A stretch of DNA of 64,000 nucleotides from Sporosarcina thermotolerans (GTDB lineage Bacteria > Bacillota > Bacilli > Bacillales_A > Planococcaceae). How positions within the stretch are numbered: the first letter of the stretch is position 1; every line of letters starts with the position of its first letter. Made by a program: the position numbers and the translations under genes. Shown in pieces: positions 11,085-21,388 of the stretch. The stretch covers positions 995,001 through 1,059,000 of the forward strand of contig NZ_CP125968.1 in the NCBI RefSeq assembly GCF_030067815.1. The letters are read 5' to 3'. Under the pieces are notes generated by a model. That model did no database searches, was not told where the DNA came from, and saw only the letters and a list, made by a program, of their open reading frames with translations.

Positions 11085-11840
11085 TTATTCCTTCAAACTT
11101 TCCTCTTGTTTTTTCTCCTTGGCCAGCTTTCTCTTAAGAGATACACTAGACACCCAAATACTGATTTCAAACAAAAGCAATAAAGGAATAATGATCAAGA
11201 TATCCGAGACGAAATCTGGCGGAGAAATTGACACACCTACGACGACGAGGATAAAATAAGAAATCTTTCTCATTTTCCTTAACTTATCAGGTGTAACAAT
11301 ACCCAACTTTGTTAAGAACAATATCACTACAGGTAATTCAAATACGATACCTACAGGAATGAGAAGGTTAAACATAAAAGAGAAGTATTGCTTCATGCCA
11401 TATGTTTCAATTGCACCTATGGATTCATTGATATTTGCCATGAAGTTTAGCATCAAAGGAAATAATAGGAAATAACTAAAACTAATCCCCGCTAAAAACA
11501 GCAAGAAAGAAACAGGGATAAAAATAATTGTTCCTTTGGATTCTTCCTTAGATAATCCAGGTTTTACAAATAACCATGTTTGGTACAATGCGATTGGTAA
11601 CGTAATCAGTAAGGATAAAACTAAAGCACAGCTTAAATAAATCATTAGTCCATCCGTATAACCGAATACGTTCCATTCCACACGAGCGGCTGTAGGCTGC
11701 GATTTAATCAGAGTTAATAATTTTTGTGCGAGACTAAAACCTATTATCAACGTAACGATAAATGTCACAGAAACAATAATTAGCCGTTTTCTAAGCTCTG
11801 TTAAATGCTCTACAAGAGTGTACTCTGGTTCTTGTTCCAT
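11085..11840 (-). CDS. tatC: twin-arginine translocase subunit TatC (second copy)
   Basis: Intact six-helix TatC: TLVEHLTELRKRL near the N-terminus, FVKPGLSKEESK, LMLNFMANI and SISPPDFVSD. I prefer ATG 11840 (MEQEPEYT), which has GGTGG upstream, to the GTG at 11852. Ends with a charged tail (EKKQEESLKE). Transcribed with the second tatA. Shares only family-level motifs with the first TatC, so this is not a recent duplication. Confidence 0.94.
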   Translation of the reverse strand: MEQEPEYTLVEHLTELRKRLIIVSVTFIVTLIIGFSLAQKLLTLIKSQPTAARVEWNVFGYTDGLMIYLSCALVLSLLITLPIALYQTWLFVKPGLSKEESKGTIIFIPVSFLLFLAGISFSYFLLFPLMLNFMANINESIGAIETYGMKQYFSFMFNLLIPVGIVFELPVVILFLTKLGIVTPDKLRKMRKISYFILVVVGVSISPPDFVSDILIIIPLLLLFEISIWVSSVSLKRKLAKEKKQEESLKE

Positions 11841-11852
11841 GATTCTTACCAC

Positions 11853-12350
11853 CCACTATCTTAAATGGAAGTTATATACTTTCGTGTAAATAGAAAAAAC
11901 TAGTTCGTCGTCTTGTTACAAAGTGATACTAGTGAGCGAAAAGTACCGCTTCTCGTCCATTATATTATAGACATCAAAATTGTACAAAGGTTTGTTTTTT
12001 CAGAAATCTGGACAACTGAATCTATTAGTATTTTTAATGAATAAAGAAAATTTAGAATGATGGACTGACTGAGGAAACCAGTGTTTTTAACTATGGTAAG
12101 CATTTACAGGGCGGGAAGACATGGAAACAAAACAATATTTTGAAATTATAAACTTGTGACAAACTCATGAAATAAATTAATAAATGTAGTAGAATAAGAA
12201 TCATTGTTTCCTACTCCAAAAGGTCTATATATGAGCAGATTTCTTAATTGCTATTACGCAGCGAGCTTCCGGCGATTGAAGATAGAAAGCGGCCATCTGC
12301 GACGGAAATAAACCCTTTTAGTGTTGAAACAAAAAATCATAAGAACGGAG
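11853..12350. other. 500-bp divergent intergenic region
   Basis: Lies between the second tat operon and the oxidoreductase operon. No open frame is supported. It should hold both divergent promoters; I see AT-rich stretches and a GC-richer segment at about 12255-12295 that could be a leader RNA, but no class that I recognise. Confidence 0.4.
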
Positions 12351-12351
12351 A

Positions 12352-12611
12352 ATGAGAGTGTCCCAATATAGTAAGGAAGAGCTGAAATTTGTTTTACAAG
12401 CTCTTTTGCCACTTTGTATAATTGGAGGATTAGCTACTTTTCTTATTTCTAATTCCGGTGGGTTTCCATGGTTTACGCTTTTAGGTACAGCAATTGGTCT
12501 GTCAATTATTATTCTTTGTGGGTAGGAAGAAAATACAGTATTTTTGCAGCTTCTCTCATAATAGGAGCGGCAACTTTTACTCCACTTTACAACTGGAGTA
12601 CGATTTTTTGA
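12352..12611 (+). CDS. small membrane protein upstream of the dehydrogenase (frameshifted)
   Basis: Reads from ATG 12352 (ACGGAG upstream) as a two- or three-helix membrane protein: SKEELKFVLQALLPLCIIGG, a FPWFTLLGTAIGLSIII helix, then in another frame VGRKYSIFAASLIIGAATF and NWSTIF. One missing base in the GGG at about 12522-12524 explains the break. Corrected length about 86 residues. It lies 55 bp before the Tat-exported subunit and may anchor or assist the complex; this is inference. Family not recognised. Confidence 0.6.
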
Positions 12612-12666
12612 TGTCTCATATTTACTTAGGTAAATAATTTAGAAAATTGAATTTGGAGGTTTTAAC

Positions 12667-13424
12667 ATGTCAACAAAAGATGAGAAAAATTCACTTTTAG
12701 ATAAACGTTCTTCTCGACGGAACTTTCTAAAGAATTCGGGGCTTACAGTCGGTGGACTGATTGCCGGTGGTGCACTTGGTAGTCTATTAGTGGAGAACGA
12801 TGCTTCCACTACAGACGTCCAATCTGAACCTCATAAGACTTTTGAAAATCCAAATGTCGCATTAATGTATTTTACACCTGAACAATACCGTATTACGGAG
12901 GCGGCGACGGAAAGAATTTTCCCGAAGGATCATAATGGTCCAGGAGCTAAAGAATTATTAGTAGCTTATTATATTGATCACCAACTGGCAGGCGGATGGG
13001 TACAGGTACAAAAGAATACACGTCAGGACCTTTCTATCCGGGCGAATCAACTCAAGGTTATCAAGGCCGTCTAAACAGACAACAAATCTTTGAAATCGGG
13101 TTGAAAGCTATACAGGACCTCAGTGTAAAAACATACGACAACCGATTTGAAAAGCTTTCTGAAGAAGAGCAAGATGCGATTCTAACCGAGTTTGCAGAAG
13201 GGAAAGTAGAACTAATCGGGATGAAATCTGATTACTTCTTTGGTGTGTTACGCTCTGCAACCCTTGAAGGTGCATATGCTGACCCATTATACGGAGGTAA
13301 TGCAAATATGGAAGGTTGGAAGATGAAGAACTTCCCAGGACACCAAATGAGCTTCCTCAATATTATTGAAGATGAATTCAAGGTGATCGAACCAGCAGCG
13401 TTAAATTCTCAACATAGTCACTAA
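12667..13424 (+). CDS. gluconate 2-dehydrogenase subunit 3 family protein, Tat signal (frameshifted)
   Basis: Small gamma-type subunit of membrane-bound GMC dehydrogenases. The N-terminus has a twin-arginine signal (SSRRNFLKNSG, about residues 16-26) and a hydrophobic stretch, so it should leave through Tat folded with its partner. Mature part contains LMYFTPEQYRITEAATERIFP, typical of gluconate dehydrogenase subunit 3 (PF13618). The frame breaks at the GGG 12998-13000; one more G gives GGWGTGTKEYTSGPFYPGES and a full-length protein of about 252 residues. Followed by the flavoprotein subunit 51 bp later. Confidence 0.9.
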
Positions 13425-13475
13425 TCTTGATAGATAACATAATGTAAGGTATTTACGATTGAGGAGGAAATACGG

Positions 13476-15220
13476 ATGGTTAAAAAATTACCAAAAACAG
13501 ATGTCGTTATTGTTGGTGTTGGTTGGGCTGGGGGCATTATCGCTTCTGAGCTTACAAAAAAAGGTTACCAAGTAGTTGGATTAGAACGAGGAAAAGATAG
13601 AAAAATGGAAGATTATTTCATGGCGCATGATGAACTCAGATATGCGATTCGACATGAAATGATGCAAGATCTATCGAAAGAAACGATTACGTTCCGTAAC
13701 AATGAAAAAATGCGTTCTCTCCCAATGAGACAATACGGATCATTTTTACTTGGCGTAGGTGTAGGCGGCGCGGAACACACTGGAATGGGCAAAACTTCCG
13801 TTTCCTTCCGTATGATTTTGAGATGCGTAGTGAAACGATTAAAAAATATGGTGCAGACAAAATCCCAGCTGATATGACAATCCAAGACTGGGGTATAACG
13901 TATGATGAAATTGAGCCTTACTATGACCAGTACGAAAAAATGGCCGGAATTTCTGGTGAGGATAACCCATTAGGAGGACCACGTTCAAATCCGTTCCCTA
14001 CTGGTCCGATGAAAAAAACGCAAGCGATGCAATTATTTGATAAAGCAACAAAGAATATGGGTCTACATCCATATGTTCAACCTTCTGCGAACTTGTCGGA
14101 AAACTATACAAACCCAGACGGAATTTCTCGTGTAGCTTGTCAGTACTGTGGATTCTGTGAGCGTTTCGGTTGTGAGTACGGAGCAAAAGCTGACCCACTC
14201 GTAACTGTACTTCCAGTTGCTAAAGCAACAGGTAACTTCGAAGTTAGACCTCACTCTGAAGTTCGCCGTATCTTGAAAGATGGAGATAAAGTAACGGGTG
14301 TTGTATATGTAGACATGAATACAGGCGAGGAATTCGAACAACCAGCTGATGTTGTCGTATTGACAAGTTATGTATTTTCGAACGTTCGACTTCTTCTACT
14401 ATCTGAAATTGGTAGACCATATAACCCGACTACTGGTACTGGTGTTATCGGGAAAAACTATGCATACCAAATCCGTAAAGGGAGAGCAACAGGATTCTTC
14501 GACGAGCAAAAGTTCAATAACTTTGCTGGAGCAGGTGGCTTAGGAATGATCGTTGATGATTATAATGGCGACAACTTCGACCACACTGATTTGGACTTTA
14601 TCCACGGTGGGATGATCATCCTTGGACAAACTGGACTACGACCGATTGCTAATAACCGAATCCCTTCAGGTACACCAACTTGGGGTAAAGAATTTAAAGA
14701 TGTATCGTTGAAATATACGAATGCAGCGTTAACGGTTAGTGGTGAAGGTGCATCCATGGCTTACAAACAACACTTCTTAGATTTAGACCCTGTTTACAAA
14801 GACCCATTCGGTGATCCATTAGTTCGAATCACTTTCGACTTTGAAGAACAAGACCGTCAATTGACAGCATTCTTGGCTGATAAATGTGAAGCGATCCTTA
14901 AAGAAATGGGCGCAGATCATATCGATACGAGCAGAGAACTCGGACCATATAACGTTGCTGAATACCAGTCAACGCATAATACAGGTGGCGTCATCATGGG
15001 TGCAGATCCTGAAACATCTGCAGTCAATAGCTATCTTCAAATGTGGGATGTAGACAATCTGTTCGTTGTAGGAGCTTCTGCATTCCCACAAAACGCAGGT
15101 TATAACCCTACAGGTACAGTTGGAGCACTTTCTTACCGTGCTGCTGAAGGAATTATCAAGTTCTTCGAAAACAATGGCGGCCAACTGGTAGAAGCAAAAA
15201 AAGGAAAACAACACGTTTAA
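13476..15220 (+). CDS. GMC-family oxidoreductase, gluconate 2-dehydrogenase flavoprotein-like (frameshifted)
   Basis: FAD-dependent catalytic subunit. N-terminal FAD fold VVIVGVGWAGGIIASELTKKG; C-terminal GMC_oxred_C with STHNTGGVIMG and QNAGYNPTGTVGAL. A cysteine-bearing CQYCGFCERFGCEYGAK insert is as in gluconate/sorbosone-type subunits. The frame breaks at 13772-13773 (GG should be GGG), restoring GGAGTHWNGQNFRFLPYDFE. About 581 residues. It has no own signal and probably rides out with subunit 3. No cytochrome c subunit gene follows, so the electron acceptor is unclear. Confidence 0.9.
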
Positions 15221-15226
15221 TAGTAC

Positions 15227-15265
15227 GCCTTTCATCAATTCGTTGAATTGATGAAAGGCTTTTTT
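15227..15265 (+). terminator. intrinsic terminator after the GMC dehydrogenase
   Basis: 14-bp stem GCCTTTCATCAATT / AATTGATGAAAGGC, short loop, six T. Confidence 0.93.
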
Positions 15266-15459
15266 AATCGAATAAATCACCATTTTTCGATGGTGTTAAT
15301 GTACAGACTGTTGTTCATTGTTCACAAATCAAAAATTTTCATTGTCATTCCTTAACAATGAAGCAGTTTTTAATTGGCTATAAGGTCTAACGACTCAAGC
15401 GCAATAAGATTGTACAATAAGTTTACATCTTTACAAATAAAACCTAATGGAGGTACCAA

Positions 15460-16870
15460 ATGGAAAAAGAAAAGAACATCAAAAAGAAGTTTCAACTTCC
15501 GCATATTTATGTAATTCTGTTTATATTTAGTGCGCTGGCGGCCATTTCGACTTACTTTATTCCTGCAGGTCAATTTGAGCGTGTACCAGGTCCTGATGGA
15601 AGAACAGCGATTGATCCGAACTCTTTTACAGAAGTGGAAGCTACACCAATTGGTATAGCTGATTTCCTTACTGTTATTCCGCGTGGATTGATCGACGCCG
15701 GGGAGATCGTATTTTTCACGTTTATTATCGGCGGTATGTTTGCGGTGCTGAAGGCAACCGGAATCATTGAAGTTGTTGTGGACAGGCTGGCAAACCGTTT
15801 TGCAAAAAATAGTATTTTATTGATCCCAATCTTAACGACAGTATTTGCAATCGGGGCAACATTAATCGGAACCCCTGAGCTATCGCTCGTTTATATTCCT
15901 GTCATTATGCCATTAATCATCGCCTTAGGGTATGATTCCATTGTGGCTGCATCGATTGCGCTTGTCGGTACGGTTGTCGGATTTACTACCGGAGTTTTAA
16001 ATCCAATTAACGTAGGATTGTCTCAGAAAATCGTAGGTGTCCCGGTGTTTTCAGGATTGCCGTTGCGTTTAGCTCTCTTCGTTATTTGTATATCGATAGG
16101 GATTTTCTTCATCATGCGTTATGCAAAAAAGGTACAGCAGAATCCTTTAAACAGCTATGTATATGAAGATGACCAAGAAAAAGGGAACTTTACAAGCAGA
16201 AAGGTAAAATTGAAGCGAAAAGCATGAACACAAGACAAAAGTATGCTTCAATTGCTGCTTTCATCTTCCTTGGGATTTTAGTATATGGTGTGCTTCAACA
16301 AGGTTGGTTCATGGTAGAGATGGCAGGACTGTTTATCTTTATGGGGGCTGTCGTCGGCCTGATTGCAGGATTGAACGCTACCCAAATTTCTAACGCGTTT
16401 ACGGATGGATTCCGTGAAGTGCTTATGGGAGCCATTATTGTTGGTCTTGCCCGTTCTGTCGCTGTTGTGCTTGAGGACGGACAAATCATGGATTCGATCG
16501 TTCATAGCTTAGGTTCATTGGTTGGCGAGATGCCATCCGTTCTCGGTGCAGTAGGTATGTATCTCGTACAGCTCTCGATTAACTTTATCATCCCGTCTGG
16601 AAGTGGACAGGCCTTAGTCACAATGCCAATCATGGGGCCACTTGCAGACATGATCGGCGTAACAAGACAGACGGCAGTACTTGCGTTCCAGTTCGGGACG
16701 GCTTTGCTCATATTCTATTCCCGACGTCTGGTTACTTTATGGCTGCACTTGTTATCGCCGGTGTATCTTGGCAAAAATGGATTCGTTTCTATATGCCGCT
16801 ATTCCTCGTGTTCTCTGCAATTGGTGTTGTCACATTAGTGGTTGCTCAATTGATTCAATACACGGGCTGA
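15460..16870 (+). CDS. yfcC: YfcC family transporter (frameshifted twice)
   Basis: Multi-pass transporter of the YfcC/ArcD-like C4-dicarboxylate carrier superfamily (PF03606), about 470 residues. Starts with HIYVILFIFSALAAISTYFIPAG and contains GTPELSLVYIPVIMPL and SGSGQALVTMPIMGPLAD, both typical. Pieces: 15460-16227, 16224 to about 16695, then to TGA 16868-16870. Extra G at 16203-16204 gives RKGKIEAK; extra G at 16695-16697 gives FGDGFAHILFPTSGY and a normal C-terminus. Substrate unknown; family members are linked to basic amino acids and short-chain acids. Confidence 0.88.
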
Positions 16871-16897
16871 GGGCATTTGAAATAAGCATGAAGAATG

Positions 16898-16942
16898 AGT
16901 GGTTATTCGGACGATTTTGTCGTCTGGATAACCACTTTTTTT
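16898..16942 (+). terminator. intrinsic terminator after yfcC
   Basis: Stem AGTGGTTATTCGGACGA / TCGTCTGGATAACCACT with a short loop and seven T. Confidence 0.9.
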
Positions 16943-17197
16943 GATTGAAACATCGGTGATTGTCTTCATTCCTTTTACCAGTAATTTTATACGTACCGAA
17001 TAATTACTATTAAAAATATAACAATTTGAACAAAAATAATTATAAGAAAAGACTCGCTTTTCTACAACTAATTCAAATTAGTTGTTTGTATACACTCTGA
17101 AATTCATCCGGAATTTACTCATAAGTATATTTCTTTATAAATAATCAGTAAATTAACGAATATTGATGCTTTTTCTATAGAAATTGTTCGTGTTTTA

Positions 17198-17226
17198 TTG
17201 ACAGCAAGAAAGGCTGGTGATACTAT
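17198..17226 (+). promoter_or_regulatory. sigma-A promoter of the nucleoside transporter leader
   Basis: TTGACA (17198-17203), 17-bp spacer, TACTAT (17221-17226), 25 bp before the riboswitch aptamer. Confidence 0.8.
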
Positions 17227-17251
17227 GAGTATGTAAAAAATAAATATTTTT

Positions 17252-17317
17252 CTCGTATAATGTTGGGGATAAGGCCCAAAGTTTCTACCAAGCTGCCGTA
17301 AATAGCTTGACTACGAG
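17252..17317 (+). ncRNA. purine riboswitch, guanine class
   Basis: Aptamer begins CTCGTATAATGTTGGG, keeps AAGGCCCAAA, the junction GTTTCTACC and the P3 arm GCTGCCGTAAATAGC, and closes with TTGACTACGAG pairing to the 5' end. The residue equivalent to position 74 is C (GACTA), which specifies guanine or hypoxanthine rather than adenine. A terminator at 17381-17408 forms the expression platform, so ligand should switch the operon off. Controls the BMP-type nucleoside transporter. Confidence 0.95.
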
Positions 17318-17380
17318 GTTGTGTATATACAATAGCGATAAATACCTTATTTATTTCTATTGTCTACCTTCCTGACGTCA

Positions 17381-17408
17381 AGCACCGGTACCCAATCGGT
17401 GCTTTTTA
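17381..17408 (+). terminator. riboswitch-controlled terminator
   Basis: AGCACCG / CGGTGCT stem with T-run (17403-17407), located between the aptamer and the first gene. Confidence 0.85.
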
Positions 17409-17451
17409 TTTTTTACAAATACACAACAAGATTACAGGGAGGATCATTTCA

Positions 17452-18600
17452 ATGAATAGTACAAAGAAATTTGCAATGGTATTACTTATTGCTTTTATGA
17501 CTGTTGTTATGGCCGCTTGCGGAAGTAACGCAGCTGATAAAAAGGAAGATAAGGCTGGAAATAGCGAAGACGGATTGAAAATTGCTATCGTAACAAGCCC
17601 TTCTGGCGTTGATGATGGTAACTTTAATGAAGATAACTATAACGGCATCTTGAAGTTTATCGAAAATAATCCAACAGCAACAGTAAAATCAGTTAAAGAA
17701 CCAACAGGTGATCCAGCTGCAGCTGTACAAGCTGTTGCCGATATTGTGGCAGATTATGATGTAATTGTTACACCTGGATTCCAATTTGCTGGAGTTTCTA
17801 GCATCGCTGTAGAAAACCCTGATAAGATCTTCATCATGAATGACACTGAGCCAGCTCCTGTAGATGGCCAAACTGAGTTCGATAATATCTATGCGATGAA
17901 CTTCGCAGAACAAGAAAGTGGTTTCTTTGCAGGAATGGCTGCAGCACTTGAAACTAAGACAAACAAAGTAGCAGTTGTAAATGGCATTGCTTATCCTTCA
18001 AATGTTAACTATCAATTTGGTTTTGAGTCAGGCGTAAATTACGCGAATAAAGTTTATGGAAAAAGTGTTGAACTCGTTGAACTATCTGGATATGCAGGTA
18101 CTGACGTTACTGGTGCTGATGTTGGTGGTAACTATGCAGGATCCTTTGCGGATGAAGCAACAGGTAAAGTAATCGGTAACGCTTTAATCAAACAAGGTGT
18201 AGATATCCTCTTCGTTGCTGCAGGCGGCACTGGAAATGGTGTATTCACGGCAGCTAAGGAAGCTAAAAATGATGTAAAAGTAATTGGTGTAGACGTTGAC
18301 CAATATGATGACGGTTCAAACGGTTCTGAAAATATCGTATTGACATCTGCTGTAAAATTCATGGCTATGAACATTGAAAAATCATTGAATTCTGTTGCTG
18401 ATGGATCCTTCAAAGGCGGTAACGTTGTTCTTTATGCAGATACAGAGTCAACTGGTTTTATCAAAGAAGAAGGTCGTCACCAATTATCTGAGGATACGCT
18501 AAACAAATTGAATGAGGCGTACGAGTTAGTGAAAGATGGCACGATCGTACCTGCATCCAATTTTAATGGAAACACTCCAGAAGAGTTTCCAGGACTATAA
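17452..18600 (+). CDS. BMP-family nucleoside ABC transporter substrate-binding lipoprotein
   Basis: Lipoprotein with signal peptide ending VMAAC (lipid Cys at residue 23), tethered outside the membrane. The mature part matches the Bmp/PnrA (PF02608) fold: IVTSPSGVDDGNFNE near the N-terminus, PDKIFIMNDTEP, FFAGMAAALETKTNKV and FVAAGGTGNGVF. 382 residues, intact. Family members bind purine nucleosides, which fits the guanine riboswitch upstream. First of four genes of the transporter. Confidence 0.95.
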   Translation: MNSTKKFAMVLLIAFMTVVMAACGSNAADKKEDKAGNSEDGLKIAIVTSPSGVDDGNFNEDNYNGILKFIENNPTATVKSVKEPTGDPAAAVQAVADIVADYDVIVTPGFQFAGVSSIAVENPDKIFIMNDTEPAPVDGQTEFDNIYAMNFAEQESGFFAGMAAALETKTNKVAVVNGIAYPSNVNYQFGFESGVNYANKVYGKSVELVELSGYAGTDVTGADVGGNYAGSFADEATGKVIGNALIKQGVDILFVAAGGTGNGVFTAAKEAKNDVKVIGVDVDQYDDGSNGSENIVLTSAVKFMAMNIEKSLNSVADGSFKGGNVVLYADTESTGFIKEEGRHQLSEDTLNKLNEAYELVKDGTIVPASNFNGNTPEEFPGL

Positions 18601-18621
18601 GATTAATTAGAGACACAATGA

Positions 18622-18682
18622 CAATAGAAGTTTATCAGTTCATTAATCGAATGATTAGGGAATGATGAACTTCTATTATTTT
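18622..18682 (+). terminator. leaky hairpin between binding-protein and ATPase genes
   Basis: Stem AATAGAAGTT / AACTTCTATT followed by ATTTTTCC. Such partial terminators keep the binding protein in excess over the membrane parts. Confidence 0.65.
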
Positions 18683-18711
18683 TCCACTTATTGTGAGGAA
18701 GGAGAAGAAAG

Positions 18712-20244
18712 ATGTCTGATTATATCGTAGAGATGAAACAGATTACGAAACGTTTCCCTGGAATCGTAGCAAATGATGACGTATCCATTGGCATTAAAAA
18801 GGGAGAAATATTTGCCTTGCTTGGTGAAAATGGTGCAGGCAAATCAACGTTGATGAGTATTCTGAGTGGAATGTACGAACCCGATGAAGGAGAAATCTAT
18901 ATTCGGGGAGAGAAGGTTCAAATCAGTTCGCCAAACCATGCAGCAAACCTTAACATCGGGATGGTCCACCAGCATTTTAAGTTAGTCGAAGATTATTCGA
19001 TTACAGAGAATATCATATTAGGGGTCGAGCCCATCAGTAAATTTGCCGGTCTCTTTCCATATGTAGGTATTCGGAATGCCAATCGTAAAGTTGAGGAACT
19101 GTCCAAGAACTTCGGCTTGGAAGTGGATCCTACGAAAAAAATTGCCGATCTTACAGTTTCCATGCAACAACGAGTAGAAATTTTGAAAGTGCTTTATCGT
19201 GAAGCAGAAATCCTTATTTTCGATGAACCAACAGCAGTTCTAACGCCTCAAGAAATCGAATTTTTGTTAGGTATTATCGAAGGTCTACGAAACAGTGGAA
19301 AAACAATCATTTTAATTACACATAAATTAGAAGAAATTAAGAAAGTAGCCGATCGTTGTGCCGTATTGAACAAAGGTAAGTTGATTGATGTATTGGATGT
19401 GAAGACAACATCGGTCAATCTTATGGCTCAATTAATGGTTGGTAGAGAAGTAAATTTTGAATCGGAAAAGGCACCTGCAGAGTTTAAAGAGGAAGTACTG
19501 AAAGTAGAACAGTTAACCGTGAAAAATGAGGATGGATTTGAAGTCGTCAAAGACGTTTCCTTTACAATACACAGTGGTGAAATTTTTGCGATTGCGGGCG
19601 TTGCGGATAATGGACAAGTTGAAATAGCGGATGCCATTGCCGGTTTGACTAAAGCAAGCGGCGGAAAGATATTCCTCAATGGACAGGACATTACGAATGA
19701 CAGTATAAGAAACAGAACTGAATCTGGAATCTCTTATATACCTGAAGATAGACAAAGATTTGGACTGTTTTTGGACTTTGATTTATCAACGAACATAGGT
19801 TCAAAGCAGTACTACAAGAAGCCTTTTTCCAATAAAGGAATATTGAATAAACAGGAATTTGATCAATTTGGCAGTCAGATGATTGATAAATATGACATTC
19901 GAAGTGGACAAGGCATTAAGACGCAGGTCCGTTCGATGAGTGGCGGGAACCAGCAAAAGGCCATCATTGCTCGTGAAATCGAATTGCAATCCCCGCTCAT
20001 GATTTTCGTTCAGCCAACACGTGGAGTAGATATTGGTGCGATCGAAAATATTCATAAGATGATGATAGAACAACGTGATCAAGGGAAAGCGATCCTATTG
20101 GTTTCGCTCGAGTTAGACGAAATTATGAATGTAGCGGATACGATCGGCGTGATCTATAATGGCCAACTTCAAAAAGTTGCAAGCAGTGAATCATTAACGA
20201 CGAATGAAGTCGGCGAATATATGATGGGGGCTAAGCATGAGTAA
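18712..20244 (+). CDS. nupO: nucleoside ABC transporter ATP-binding protein, two ABC domains
   Basis: Tandem ATPase like YufO/NupO (formerly the sugar-type MglA class). First domain: GENGAGKST (38-46) and IFDEPTAVLTPQE. Second domain: GVADNGQ in place of a full Walker A and SGGNQQKAIIAREIE as signature, followed by QPTRGVDIGA. The degenerate second P-loop is normal for this class. 510 residues, intact. Start ATG 18712 behind AAGGAGAAG. The stop overlaps the permease start. Confidence 0.94.
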   Translation: MSDYIVEMKQITKRFPGIVANDDVSIGIKKGEIFALLGENGAGKSTLMSILSGMYEPDEGEIYIRGEKVQISSPNHAANLNIGMVHQHFKLVEDYSITENIILGVEPISKFAGLFPYVGIRNANRKVEELSKNFGLEVDPTKKIADLTVSMQQRVEILKVLYREAEILIFDEPTAVLTPQEIEFLLGIIEGLRNSGKTIILITHKLEEIKKVADRCAVLNKGKLIDVLDVKTTSVNLMAQLMVGREVNFESEKAPAEFKEEVLKVEQLTVKNEDGFEVVKDVSFTIHSGEIFAIAGVADNGQVEIADAIAGLTKASGGKIFLNGQDITNDSIRNRTESGISYIPEDRQRFGLFLDFDLSTNIGSKQYYKKPFSNKGILNKQEFDQFGSQMIDKYDIRSGQGIKTQVRSMSGGNQQKAIIAREIELQSPLMIFVQPTRGVDIGAIENIHKMMIEQRDQGKAILLVSLELDEIMNVADTIGVIYNGQLQKVASSESLTTNEVGEYMMGAKHE

Positions 20245-21388
20245 AGATAAAAAGAAAACAAGCTTAAGTTATCGTCTGTTTTGGCCAATACGGAATGAGA
20301 AATGGCAACCGATCACAATTCCGGTAGTCTCTATACTTGTCAGCTTTATTGTTGCGGCTATCGTCATACTGTTGCTTGGCAAAAATCCGATTCAAGCATT
20401 TTACAATTTGTTCCAAGGGGCAGGAATCTTCCCTAAGGCAACGTACGCTGGTTATAAGAGCTTGCTGACTGACTTTCTGAGTTTGTTAGACGCTATGACG
20501 CCACTTGTATTTGCCAGTTTGGCGGTGGCAGTTGCACTTCGAGCGGGCCTATTTAATATCGGGGTTTCGGGTCAAATGCTCTTCTCCGGTTTCTTAGCAA
20601 CCATTATTGTTGGCTACAGTGGGTTAGATGCAATCATTGCTAAGCCGCTTGTGTTGCTAATCGGAATGGTTGCAGGAGGATTGATGGGCGGTCTTGTTGG
20701 GTGGTTAAAATATAAGTTTAACATTCATGAAGTTGTAACTACGATTATGCTAAATTACATCGCTCAGTACGTGATAAGCTTCTTCATTCATATGTATTAT
20801 ATTGACCCGGTTTCAAGACAATCCAAATACATTACGGAAGCAGCAAGATTGACGTTAGTAAATGTTGAGTTTGCAAACCTGAAAATGGATATTCCATTGG
20901 GCTTTATTTTGGCCATTGTAGTAGCGATTTTCATCAAGTTTCTTTTAGACAAAACTGTCGTTGGTCTTGAAATTAAAGCAGTAGGATCCAACCGAGATGC
21001 GGCGAAGTATACAGGGATAAAGGTCGGAAGCAATATGGTCTTAGCCATGATCATTTCAGGAGGTTTGGCTGGTCTCGCAGGTGTGACGTATTATTTAGGT
21101 GATTTTGCTTCCATTCAACCAAAGGTATTAACAAGTATCGGTTTTGACTCCATTGCGGTAGCACTATTGGGGAACTCCCATCCGATCGGGATTATTTTTT
21201 CATCCTTCTTAGTATCGATTATTGACCAAGGAAGTACGTATATGAGTTCACAGGCTGGGATTAGACAGGAAATTGCTTCTGTGATCATCGGGTTAATCCT
21301 ATTGTTTAGTGCATGTGGAGCGTACGTAAAGCATAAAGTCAGCCGCTTGAAGGAAAAAGAAGTGGATCGAAAGGACAGTGAATCATAG
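20237..21388 (+). CDS. nupP: nucleoside ABC transporter permease, NupP-like
   Basis: Membrane permease (BPD_transp_2, PF02653), 383 residues, with about nine hydrophobic segments. Contains ALRAGLFNIGVSGQML, the conserved coupling region, and GSNRDAAKYTGIKV. Overlaps the ATPase gene by eight bases and abuts the second permease without a gap. Intact. Confidence 0.94.
   Translation: MSKDKKKTSLSYRLFWPIRNEKWQPITIPVVSILVSFIVAAIVILLLGKNPIQAFYNLFQGAGIFPKATYAGYKSLLTDFLSLLDAMTPLVFASLAVAVALRAGLFNIGVSGQMLFSGFLATIIVGYSGLDAIIAKPLVLLIGMVAGGLMGGLVGWLKYKFNIHEVVTTIMLNYIAQYVISFFIHMYYIDPVSRQSKYITEAARLTLVNVEFANLKMDIPLGFILAIVVAIFIKFLLDKTVVGLEIKAVGSNRDAAKYTGIKVGSNMVLAMIISGGLAGLAGVTYYLGDFASIQPKVLTSIGFDSIAVALLGNSHPIGIIFSSFLVSIIDQGSTYMSSQAGIRQEIASVIIGLILLFSACGAYVKHKVSRLKEKEVDRKDSES

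Noticed and set aside
12255..12310. Riboswitch or T-box in the leader before the dehydrogenase operon
   Set aside because: Some pairing potential but none of the conserved cores that I can recognise.
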